From JBCAWW01 sp039024315 (GTDB taxonomy: Bacteria > Bacteroidota > Bacteroidia > J057), in contig JBCCQN010000001.1 of NCBI GenBank assembly GCA_039024315.1, positions 1-64,000 of the forward strand: a stretch of 64,000 nt of DNA, given 5' to 3'. Shown in pieces: positions 16,821 to 24,828 of the stretch; within the stretch, counting starts at the first letter, position 1, and each line of letters begins with the position of its first letter. Under the pieces are notes generated by a model. The model saw nothing but the letters and a program-made list of their open reading frames with translations. It searched no databases and was not told the DNA's origin. Position numbers and translations under genes: made by a program.

Positions 16821-17306
16821 TCAATCGAGAATGTATCTAGTTCCCTTGGTCGCTTCAATTTCGGCGTAAGCCAAGATCGAATTGATCATGGTATCCGTTA
16901 AACTAGGGAAAGCTATCATTACGTTTGGCCCCCAGTAGCTAAGGGCGATTGCCTTGGAGTTACCACTAGCGGTCAATGCTGGAGCATTGCGGGTGTAGGC
17001 ATACATGAAGTCCCTGTCATCTTCATATTTTGCCCAAGCAAAACCTAAGGCGGGGCCTGTCAGAGCAAGGCTAATCCCATGGCAGACAGCACAATTGGCT
17101 CTAAATAACTCCTTGCCTTGGGCATAATCTGTACCAGGAGGATAACGGCTCATATCCCTTCTGACCGTAATCGTGCGATGACTCGCGCTAGTGTCTGGTA
17201 CACTGACGAGGACATCAGTTGACTCCTCGTCCTCTGATTTGGAAACACAAGCGTGTAGCAAGATCAGGAGAAGACTTAGAAAGAGGAGATAATATGGTGC
17301 TGGCAT
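16821..17306 (-). CDS. lipoprotein c-type cytochrome, sister of the downstream gene
   Basis: The product is 161 residues. The signal sequence ends in a lipobox LLHAC with Cys20 as the acylation site, so this copy is lipid-anchored while its sister has a membrane helix. The heme motif is CAVCH (Cys72, Cys75, His76), and MIAFPSL carries the likely distal Met. It shares LTGPALGFAWAKYEDDRDF with its sister in nearly the same positions. It lies between mqnA and the sister gene on the same strand, with 12 bases to mqnA, and is probably co-transcribed with the menaquinone genes. Confidence 0.87.
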   Translation of the reverse strand: MPAPYYLLFLSLLLILLHACVSKSEDEESTDVLVSVPDTSASHRTITVRRDMSRYPPGTDYAQGKELFRANCAVCHGISLALTGPALGFAWAKYEDDRDFMYAYTRNAPALTASGNSKAIALSYWGPNVMIAFPSLTDTMINSILAYAEIEATKGTRYILD

Positions 17307-17318
17307 GAGCTAAGAGGT

Positions 17319-18092
17319 TTACCCCATCATCTTGATAGGCTCTCTTAGTTTGACGAGTAAGTCTTGGTAAAGGTTTAGGGCTCTATGCTTGCCAGCATCA
17401 AACTGATAATCAATACAATTTTCGAGGTAGTGGCGAGCAAAATCTAGGGGGATGTCAAAAGGTACAGCCCATCTCTCCGCGGTTTTTCGCCTTTGGCGAA
17501 CGCCCAGTCTAAAAGCTTCGTTAAGCTGCTCTTTTTGGAGAGAATTGAGCGTTCCTGGAAGGTAAACCCAAACGGCAAAGACAAAGGGTAGCCCTGTCAT
17601 TTGCTTCCAGATTTCAGAGAGGTCATAGACGTATTGGAATTTCTCTCTGATCCGGATCGCATGGTCTCCGATCACTACGCCTCCCGTACGGCCATCTATC
17701 TGGTGAAAGAATTTTTCTTGGGCTTGCACCAAATTGAGCGGCTTGCGCCAATAGTGTTCTAGAAGGATACGGGCTAAGCCATTTGAGGTGCGAGAGTGGC
17801 GATCGAGAATTAAGGTATCCAGTTCTTCTATGGGTTGTTGGCTAAAGATAAAAACTGACTCTACCGCTCCATCAGCTCCAATACAATAGTTCGGTAAAAT
17901 AGCCGCCTTAGGAAAGAGATTTAGGGCACCGATGGGCATCAAAGAAAGCTGACACTGTCCATTGGCTAGGTAAGTGGCACAATCAGCAGGCGGCATAAGG
18001 TGGAGGCGAGCTTCGGACTTGTCAAATACTTGACCCAAACCATCCATAAAAGGCCGGGTATTGATGTAGGAGACGAGGGCGATGTCTATCAT
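17319..18092 (-). CDS. mqnA: chorismate dehydratase, futalosine pathway of menaquinone synthesis
   Basis: The product is 257 residues and matches MqnA: it starts IDIALVSYINTRPFMDGL and has the two-lobed periplasmic-binding-protein-like fold, with LPNYCIGADGAVESVFIFS and VVIGDHAIRI as typical blocks. MqnA dehydrates chorismate to 3-enolpyruvyl-benzoate, the substrate of MqnE. The start codon is 4 bases past the stop codon of the histidine-phosphatase gene, so the genes form one operon with mqnE. The presence of both enzymes indicates a respiratory chain based on menaquinone made by the futalosine route. Confidence 0.92.
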   Translation of the reverse strand: MIDIALVSYINTRPFMDGLGQVFDKSEARLHLMPPADCATYLANGQCQLSLMPIGALNLFPKAAILPNYCIGADGAVESVFIFSQQPIEELDTLILDRHSRTSNGLARILLEHYWRKPLNLVQAQEKFFHQIDGRTGGVVIGDHAIRIREKFQYVYDLSEIWKQMTGLPFVFAVWVYLPGTLNSLQKEQLNEAFRLGVRQRRKTAERWAVPFDIPLDFARHYLENCIDYQFDAGKHRALNLYQDLLVKLREPIKMMG

Positions 18093-18095
18093 AAA

Positions 18096-18722
18096 TTATA
18101 CCGTGAGGCGACTGAGGTGAGAAGTGTCATTGAGGGTGACCAGTTCACGGCGACCGTCAGGATGCCAGTGAATGACGCTTAGTCCCGTATTGTCATGCTT
18201 AAAGCGTTCCATCTCTTTGAGTTCTACTTGCAATAAATTGCAAAGTAGGATGCGGAGCTGGCGGCCATGTGAGCAAATCAGCACTTGTTGGTCTTGATGC
18301 TTCTGGGGTAGGCTATGAATAAAAGGCTCAGCTCTTTGCCAAGCGGCATGAAGCGTTTCACCCTGTTCGACTGTGGCGTATACATCGCCATTGGCCCAGC
18401 GCTGGAGTATTTTCTGAAAATTAGCGGCTTCTTGCGGTGTGGGTTTTTTGCCTTCGTGTACGCCCCAACCAAATTCTTTTAGGCCAGGCTCTTGGATAAA
18501 CTGATAACCTGCATTTTGTTGCCAAGGCGCTAGGGTTTGATGCGTTCGCTTAAGCGTACTGGCATAAACACTGTCGAAGCTAAGGTGCTGGTAAGCGTCG
18601 TAAAAAGCTTCTGCTTGGGCTCTTCCAGTAGCATTGAGGTCCGAATCGATACCACCTCCTTGGACAATTTGCTTAAGGTTGTAATCGGTTTGTCCGTGGC
18701 GGAGGAAATATAACTTCATCAT
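18096..18722 (-). CDS. histidine phosphatase (phosphoglycerate-mutase-like) in the mqn operon
   Basis: The product is 208 residues from the ATG at 18722 (a second ATG follows at 18719). It has the RHG motif near the start (FLRHGQTDYN) and the second catalytic His in ICSHGRQLRI, with a Glu in the middle (LKEFGWGVHEG), as in the histidine acid phosphatase/phosphoglycerate mutase superfamily. Members dephosphorylate many small molecules. Its position between mqnE and mqnA, only a few bases from both, suggests coordinated expression, but no phosphatase step is known in the futalosine pathway, so the link is unexplained. Confidence 0.85.
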   Translation of the reverse strand: MMKLYFLRHGQTDYNLKQIVQGGGIDSDLNATGRAQAEAFYDAYQHLSFDSVYASTLKRTHQTLAPWQQNAGYQFIQEPGLKEFGWGVHEGKKPTPQEAANFQKILQRWANGDVYATVEQGETLHAAWQRAEPFIHSLPQKHQDQQVLICSHGRQLRILLCNLLQVELKEMERFKHDNTGLSVIHWHPDGRRELVTLNDTSHLSRLTV

Positions 18723-18726
18723 ATAA

Positions 18727-19902
18727 TTAGGCGGAAACTTTTTCTTCTTCGGGAATAAATTTTTCGATTGAGTAGTCGTGGATAACATTGTATAAGGTAT
18801 CCCGCTCGATGGCTTGGAAGCCTGCACTAGCAATCAAATCAATCAATTGGGGGGTGCTAAGCGCTGGATTTTGGTCTTCGGCTCCTGCCATCGCGTAAAT
18901 CTTAGTGGTGTCATCGATAGTACCATCTACATCATCCACTCCAAAGGAGAGGGAGAGTTGAGCCGTTTTTTGCCCGATCATCGGCCAATAGGCTTTGATA
19001 TGGTCAAAATTGTCCATGAAGATGCGGCCGATGGCGTAGTTTCTCAAGTCTTCAATAACAGAGACTTCTTCAAGATGAGACATCTCATTGTCTTTGTTGC
19101 GAAACTTAAGCGGAATGAAAGTCTGAAAGCCTCCTGTACGATCTTGTAGATCACGTAGGCGCTTCATATGGTCCACGCGGTGCCAGTGCTTTTCAATGTG
19201 ACCATAAAGCATAGTCGCATTGGTGCGAAGCCCTAGTTCATGGGCTGTCTCATGTAAGGTTAGCCACTCTTCTTCATTACACTTGCCTTTGGCGATTTGT
19301 TGACGAATCTCTGGATGAAAGATTTCAGCTCCGCCGCCTGGGATGGAATTGAGACCAGCATCTATCAATTGCTTTAGCCCGGTTTTGTAGTCAATTTTAG
19401 CAATCTTGAAAATATAGTGATATTCTACAGGCGTCAGTGCTTTGATGTGGAGCTCTGGTCGATGCACTTTGATGGCCTTGAATAAATCTGTGTAGAACTG
19501 CAGATTGTACTGAGGGAGCACTCCTCCTACGATATGGGCTTCGGTTACGGGCTTTCCATCAAAGGCTTTTATCTGGTCTAGCATCTCATCCATGCTAAAC
19601 TCCCAGCCGTCCTCACGCTTACGAATCTTACGAGAATAGGAACAAAACTTACAATCGTAGATGCAAACATTGGTTGGTTCGACGTGAAAATTACGATTGA
19701 AGTAGGTACGTCGGCCGTGCCTACTTACACGAATATGATGAGCGAGCATCCCAAGATAAGGAAGCCCGGGCTTTTCATATAAAAATAAGCCATCCTCTTC
19801 GCTGAGGCGCTCTTGATTAAGCACTTTCTCGGCGATGCGTTTTTCTTCGCCTTGTAACCACTGGCTTGTAAGGGCTTGTATCAAAGAAGTATCTTCAGTC
19901 AT
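18727..19902 (-). CDS. mqnE: aminofutalosine synthase, radical SAM enzyme
   Basis: The product is 391 residues. The radical SAM cluster motif CIYDCKFC (Cys80, Cys84, Cys87) lies in FHVEPTNVCIYDCKFCSYSR, as in MqnE. MqnE joins 3-enolpyruvyl-benzoate to the adenosyl radical to give aminofutalosine. GGVLPQYNLQFYTDLF and PGGGAEIFHPEIR are further family blocks. It is the first gene of the leftward operon mqnE-phosphatase-mqnA-cytochrome-cytochrome. Confidence 0.93.
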   Translation of the reverse strand: MTEDTSLIQALTSQWLQGEEKRIAEKVLNQERLSEEDGLFLYEKPGLPYLGMLAHHIRVSRHGRRTYFNRNFHVEPTNVCIYDCKFCSYSRKIRKREDGWEFSMDEMLDQIKAFDGKPVTEAHIVGGVLPQYNLQFYTDLFKAIKVHRPELHIKALTPVEYHYIFKIAKIDYKTGLKQLIDAGLNSIPGGGAEIFHPEIRQQIAKGKCNEEEWLTLHETAHELGLRTNATMLYGHIEKHWHRVDHMKRLRDLQDRTGGFQTFIPLKFRNKDNEMSHLEEVSVIEDLRNYAIGRIFMDNFDHIKAYWPMIGQKTAQLSLSFGVDDVDGTIDDTTKIYAMAGAEDQNPALSTPQLIDLIASAGFQAIERDTLYNVIHDYSIEKFIPEEEKVSA

Positions 19903-20309
19903 CAGTTTTCAATTTATAGAAATAATTGAAAGTTCTAAAAGATTTACGGATAATAGCTAAGATTGTTTGCAAAATGCTAGGAGTTCATATAGGCCTTAGC
20001 TAATATTCCACCGCAAAGTTCTCGCTTTCCCGTTTAATTCGCAATGACTAATAACGCAAGTATTGGAATTGCTGCTTTATAGGGCTTTGTTGTATTAGAG
20101 CAGTACAAGTTGGATTTAGACTGATTTTGTCGGATTGAGGGGTAAGATCGTCGTTCTTTGTTTTAAAAATGGAACAGCATCAAATACAATCCATTTATTG
20201 TCTATATTTTGCTCTATTATGGTTTTATAACTCTCGCAGTCCTAAAGGCTGTAGGGCTAAAACTCGAAAAGCTACTTCTTAAGCCTCAGCTCTCGTTATT
20301 TAACTTCAA
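19903..20309. other. 407-bp divergent intergenic region
   Basis: This region separates mqnE (left) from the ThuA-dehydrogenase gene (right) and must contain both promoters. The stretch TATATTTTG at 20203-20211 matches the Bacteroidota -7 box TAnnTTTG in seven of eight positions, but no convincing -33 element is spaced correctly. No hairpin or gene was seen. Confidence 0.4.
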
Positions 20310-23300
20310 ATGATGGACCTAAAGAGACTATTTCTACTTTTCACAGTCAGCATCCTATTGCTCAATTGTACTCAGAGACCAGAGCATATACTCATCTTTT
20401 CTAAGACAAGCGCTTTTCGACATCATTCTATTGAGAAAGGAGTTGAAGTCGTACAACAAATGTTGGCGGCCAAAAACATAGTTACCACCACAACTGAGGA
20501 TGCGACTTATTTCAACGAAGATTCCTTAGTTCAATACTCGGCCATCATTTTTCTCAACACCACCGGAGATGTTTTGAACAGCGCCCAGCAGGCTGATTTT
20601 GAACGCTATATCCAGGCTGGGGGTGGTTTTGTCGGAATACATGCAGCAACCGACACTGAATATCACTGGCCATGGTACAAGCAATTGGCGGGGGCTTACT
20701 TTGCTGGGCACCCAGCGATCCAGGAAGCAAATCTAAGATGTATAAGTCCTGCTGATCCTTGTTGCCAAGCAATACCTGAGACTTGGAGCTTTAGGGATGA
20801 GTGGTACAATTTCAGAGCGATCAATCCCAATATTGAGGTCTTGATGGAGCTGGATGAATCTTCATACGAAGGCGGTAAAAATGGAGAAAGCTATCCTATA
20901 GTTTGGAAGCATCAATATGATGGTGGTCGATCCTTTTATACTGGTATGGGGCATCTGGAGGCTACTTTTGAAGATCCCCTTTTTCAGCAGCAGTTATGGG
21001 CTGGTATTAACTATGCTATTGGAGATAACCAGCGTAACTATGCCAAGGCTAGAACTTTGAGGGTTCCTGAGGAAAATCGTTTCACCAAACAGGTACTAGA
21101 TTTCAATCTAGATGAACCGATGGAAATGGATGAGTTGGGCGAGCAAGGCATCCTTTTTATCGAACGTCGGGGTAAGGTGAAACTCTATGATTATGCAACT
21201 AAGCAAACCAAAGTAATCGACACCATAGACGTTCACTATGCCAATGAGGATGGGCTTCTCGGTATGGCGGTCGATCCGAATTATTTGCAGAATCATTGGG
21301 TCTATTTCTTCTACTCTCCCAATATCAAAGAGCCTACACAGTATATTTCTCGTTTTACGCTGAGAGATAATCGTCTAAGTGATGAAAAAGTATTGCTAAA
21401 AATTCCTTTGCTCAGGGAATGTTGCCACAGTGGTGGATCGTTGGAGTTTGGAAAAGATGGTCTTCTCTACATCGGGGTGGGAGATAATACTAATCCTTTT
21501 GAATCTGCTGGCTATGCGCCTATTGATGAAAGAGCAAACCGGCAGCTCTATGATGCTCAACGCTCTGCTTCAAATACCAATGATCTGCGCGGGAAGATCC
21601 TGCGCATCAAACCGGAAGCAGATGGTACTTATTCCATTCCTCCCGGCAATCTCTTTCCCGAAGGAAAGAATAACTGCCGTCCAGAAATTTATGTCATGGG
21701 CTGCCGCAACCCCTTCCGTTTTTCTATTGACTCGAAAACGCAGCATTTGTACTGGGGCGATGTCGGTCCGGATGCAGGTATAGGAGACTCTTTACGTGGT
21801 CCGTTGGGGATGGGTGAGTTTAATCAAGCTCGAGAAGCGGGTTATTACGGTTGGCCCTACAGTCGCGGCAATAATCAAATGTATGTGGACTATGATTTTA
21901 GCCGTAAACAATCAGCTAAGATCTTTGACCCAAGTAAAATTGTAAACAACTCTCCTAACAATACTGGCCTCCAAAAGCTCCCGCCGATACAAGCTTCTAT
22001 GATCTGGTATAGTTACAAAGGATCAGATGATTTCCCTTGGCTAGGAAAAGGCGGGGTAAATCCCATGTCTGGACCAATTTTTCATGTTGAAGATTACCAG
22101 AATCCAGACCCTTTGCTTGCTGCTTACTTTGACGGGAAATGGTTGGTGTATGAGTGGATGCGTGATTGGATTTACGTCCTGCATCTAGATGAACAACAGC
22201 AATTTGTCCAAGCTGATCCCTTTATGCCCAATACCGAATTTTCCCATCCTATTGATATGTTATTTAATCGGGAAGGTAAACTTTATGTGCTAGAGTATGG
22301 CCAAAAATGGAATAGCCGCAACTTAGATGCTCGTTTATCGGAAATTCAATTTAATAACGGGAATCGTCCTCCAATAGCGCAATTTGAGGCCGATAAAACA
22401 GTTGGCTCCGCTCCTTTGAAGGTCCATTTTTCTGCGGCAAAATCTCTTGACCATGACAAAGACGAACTGCAATATCATTGGTTCTTCGAAGAAGAAATGG
22501 TAGAGACGAGTGACCCTAAAATCGAGTATGTTTTTAAAATTCCAGGGATGTACGATGTGCGCTTAAAGGTTATAGATGAAAAGGGGGAGGCAAGCACCAT
22601 TAATAAAAAAATCTTGGTGGGTAATGAGCCGCCGCGAATCAAAATTCACCTTAGTAGCGAAAATCGAACCTATTGGAATAATAAAGAAGTCGACTACCGG
22701 ATTGAGGTATTAGATTTGGAAGATGGTAGCAGTGCCGATAATGCCATCGACCCTAAAAAGGTGAAAGTAAGCTTTGACTATATTCCAGAAGGAGAAGATC
22801 TGATCCTAGCCAGTATCGGCCATCAGCAGAATGCTATTCCCGAGGGTTTGAAATTGATCAATGCCTCGGATTGCAAGGCTTGTCATGCGAAGGATAAAAA
22901 GGTAGCTGGACCGAGCTATCAAGAGGTGGCCAAAAGATATACGCAAGCGGATAAACAAAACATTATTGGTCGTATCATCAAGGGTAGCCAAGGCATTTGG
23001 GGGGAAACTATGATGGCGCCCCATCCCCAATTGAAAATTAAGGAGGTAGGCGCGATAGTTGACTATATCCTTTCTCTAAATCCAGACAAACAACTCGCAG
23101 AGAAGCGTTTGCCCTTGGAAGGAAAGCTGAAATTTGATGCCCATTTACAAGATGAAGTAACGGGTAAATATGTATTGATGGTTTCTTATCTAGATGAGGG
23201 ACATCCTGAAATTGCGGAGTCTTCTCTATCGGCAATCGAAGAAGTGATATTTATCGCCCCTAGGATTGAAATGGAAGATGCTGTAGAATTGGATAAAACC

Positions 23301-23660
23301 ATGGGTATTTGGCAAAGTCAAGGCCGAACCTTAGTTGGTTCAATCCAAGACGGTAAGCATATACAAATGGAATCAGTCAGTTTTGACAAACTGAGCAGCA
23401 TTAGTGTCGGCGCGGCATTTAGCAAAGGCTATCCCTATGCAGGTACAGTAGAAGTCTATAAGGGTAGCCCTAATGGAGAACTACTGGGTACAAAAGAAGT
23501 GGGATACTATAATGAAGATAAAGAAGGCTTTCGTGCTTTTGAGATTCCCTTGACTGCTAGCAGTGGACTTGACCAATTATTTTTGGTTTTTATCAATGAG
23601 CAAGATCCAGATCAGTATCTAATGAATGGGGATTGGATACAGTTGAATTATGAACAATAG
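20310..23660 (+). CDS. secreted multidomain lipoprotein: ThuA, sugar-dehydrogenase propeller, PKD, cytochrome c, CBM6-like
   Basis: The 1116-residue protein starts with a lipoprotein signal (lipobox LLLNC). Domains in order: ThuA-like trehalose-utilization domain (about 28-245, HILIFSKTSAFRHHSIEKG); glucose/sorbosone-dehydrogenase-type beta-propeller (about 250-680, with GLLGMAVDPNY, SGGSLEFGKDGLLYIGVGD, RGKILRIKPE); PKD domain (about 685-775); one c-type heme domain (CKACH near 856, MMAPHP as possible distal Met); and a C-terminal carbohydrate-binding CBM6-like domain (from IEMEDAVELDK, about 985). The set suggests oxidation of a sugar outside the cell with electron transfer to a built-in heme. 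Substrate and cofactor (PQQ or other) are not determined. Confidence 0.88.
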   Translation: MMDLKRLFLLFTVSILLLNCTQRPEHILIFSKTSAFRHHSIEKGVEVVQQMLAAKNIVTTTTEDATYFNEDSLVQYSAIIFLNTTGDVLNSAQQADFERYIQAGGGFVGIHAATDTEYHWPWYKQLAGAYFAGHPAIQEANLRCISPADPCCQAIPETWSFRDEWYNFRAINPNIEVLMELDESSYEGGKNGESYPIVWKHQYDGGRSFYTGMGHLEATFEDPLFQQQLWAGINYAIGDNQRNYAKARTLRVPEENRFTKQVLDFNLDEPMEMDELGEQGILFIERRGKVKLYDYATKQTKVIDTIDVHYANEDGLLGMAVDPNYLQNHWVYFFYSPNIKEPTQYISRFTLRDNRLSDEKVLLKIPLLRECCHSGGSLEFGKDGLLYIGVGDNTNPFESAGYAPIDERANRQLYDAQRSASNTNDLRGKILRIKPEADGTYSIPPGNLFPEGKNNCRPEIYVMGCRNPFRFSIDSKTQHLYWGDVGPDAGIGDSLRGPLGMGEFNQAREAGYYGWPYSRGNNQMYVDYDFSRKQSAKIFDPSKIVNNSPNNTGLQKLPPIQASMIWYSYKGSDDFPWLGKGGVNPMSGPIFHVEDYQNPDPLLAAYFDGKWLVYEWMRDWIYVLHLDEQQQFVQADPFMPNTEFSHPIDMLFNREGKLYVLEYGQKWNSRNLDARLSEIQFNNGNRPPIAQFEADKTVGSAPLKVHFSAAKSLDHDKDELQYHWFFEEEMVETSDPKIEYVFKIPGMYDVRLKVIDEKGEASTINKKILVGNEPPRIKIHLSSENRTYWNNKEVDYRIEVLDLEDGSSADNAIDPKKVKVSFDYIPEGEDLILASIGHQQNAIPEGLKLINASDCKACHAKDKKVAGPSYQEVAKRYTQADKQNIIGRIIKGSQGIWGETMMAPHPQLKIKEVGAIVDYILSLNPDKQLAEKRLPLEGKLKFDAHLQDEVTGKYVLMVSYLDEGHPEIAESSLSAIEEVIFIAPRIEMEDAVELDKTMGIWQSQGRTLVGSIQDGKHIQMESVSFDKLSSISVGAAFSKGYPYAGTVEVYKGSPNGELLGTKEVGYYNEDKEGFRAFEIPLTASSGLDQLFLVFINEQDPDQYLMNGDWIQLNYEQ

Positions 23661-24056
23661 TATATGGACGCATTAGCGTATCGTCCGTAGTGATGAGATG
23701 ATAAAGGGATCAAGTCTAAAATCCGGGGACCTTTTGCAGAAGGAGAGCGTCCTCTAGCCAAAATGTTTACGCCACCACCCATATAGTTGTCAAAATTATC
23801 TTCTTTTTTGTGGAAAATATTTCAGGCTAAAAAAATGGCCTAAGTGGCTTTAAAGCAGATGGGTAAAGAGCCTATAAATTTTTGCTTCCATTTAGACCTC
23901 AATTCTGACCTCTGGATGTTATATGCTGCTCTTAGCAGGATTGGCAAATGTCTTGACTACCTGTATTTTGCAAGCAGAATGTAAAAAATAACAAGGCGTG
24001 GCAGACTTTTACTTTTTGATTTTTTAGAAACTTACTTATACCTGAAAGAAAAAAGC
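23661..24056. other. 396-bp intergenic region
   Basis: No gene is visible; the region probably carries the promoter of the receiver-like gene. AT-rich DNA with TACTTTTTG at about 24008 is weakly like the -7 box. No repeat of note was seen. Confidence 0.35.
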
Positions 24057-24644
24057 ATGGTTGCTAAGGTCGCTATACAACAGACTGTTCGCGTTTTAAT
24101 ACTTGCTCATCGTCCCATAGTTACCGAAGAATTAATCTCCTGTCTGCCGCTCAATACTGAGCTAAAGGTAGTGTGTGAAAAATATCAGTTTATGAGCGAA
24201 TTGATCTACAATGGCCCAGAACTGATCATAGTAGATGGACATATGCCATGTTTGGGCGGAGTAGAAGCGCTATATCTTGCGCGCAAAGCCTTTCAGGATA
24301 TCCCGTTTATTATGCTTTATGAAGCTGATTCGCCCTTTTTGGCGGCAGAAGCCTTGATGGAAGGTGCTAGCGCTTGTCTAGCAATGAATAAACTCTCAAA
24401 AATAAAACCCCTTATGGCTGAAGTACAATCTCAACATCCGGAACACAAATTGCATATTACCAGCAGACGCATTGTGCAACAGATCAAAGACAATATTGCA
24501 GGGCTGGATCAAATCCGTAACTTTCTGCAAGATATGACTCATGCAGAAGCCGATTTATCGCCTTCTGTGATCAAAGAAGAAATTGATATATCCATTGATT
24601 ATCTAGAGCAACTCGAAGATAAAATGAGAACTAAAGCAGCTTAA
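24057..24644 (+). CDS. receiver-like (CheY-fold) protein without the acidic pocket, no output domain
   Basis: The product is 195 residues. Residues 10-125 follow the alternating beta/alpha pattern of a response-regulator receiver, with the phospho-acceptor-like Asp in LIIVDGHMPCLGG and GVEALYLARKAF after it. The acidic pair expected at the end of the first strand is replaced (VRVLILAHRP), and the Thr/Ser switch and the Lys-Pro motif are not conserved in the usual form. Phosphorylation is therefore doubtful. The C-terminal 60 residues are helical (IKDNIAGLDQIRNFLQDMT) with no DNA-binding domain. It is an orphan, with no histidine kinase nearby, and ends at a strong terminator. Confidence 0.7.
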   Translation: MVAKVAIQQTVRVLILAHRPIVTEELISCLPLNTELKVVCEKYQFMSELIYNGPELIIVDGHMPCLGGVEALYLARKAFQDIPFIMLYEADSPFLAAEALMEGASACLAMNKLSKIKPLMAEVQSQHPEHKLHITSRRIVQQIKDNIAGLDQIRNFLQDMTHAEADLSPSVIKEEIDISIDYLEQLEDKMRTKAA

Positions 24645-24669
24645 AGCTTTAGTAATACTGTGAAGCGTA

Positions 24670-24699
24670 GACGTTCCTCTTTCAGGAACGTCTTTTTTT
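24670..24699 (+). terminator. rho-independent terminator
   Basis: A 9-bp perfect stem GACGTTCCT/AGGAACGTC with the loop CTTTC is followed by seven T residues. Confidence 0.9.
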
Positions 24700-24721
24700 A
24701 TACCATGATCGTTTTTTTTCT

Positions 24722-24739
24722 TTCCCTCTGGGAACGCTT
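24722..24739 (+). repeat. AACGCTT-tailed hairpin, TTCCC stem
   Basis: Stem TTCCC/GGGAA, loop TCT, tail CGCTT. It lies 23 bases after a terminator, in intergenic DNA. Confidence 0.7.
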
Positions 24740-24828
24740 TTTCTTAAAAATAGAGAGGAATCAGTATATTTAGTTTTGTCGTAGCAGTTGTCGGAATAGC
24801 TGCTACCCTATCACAAAGCTACTACTCT

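Noticed and set aside
19903..20309. Possible riboswitch or RNA element upstream of the ThuA-dehydrogenase gene
   Set aside because: No conserved pairing or known motif could be recognised in the AT-rich gap.
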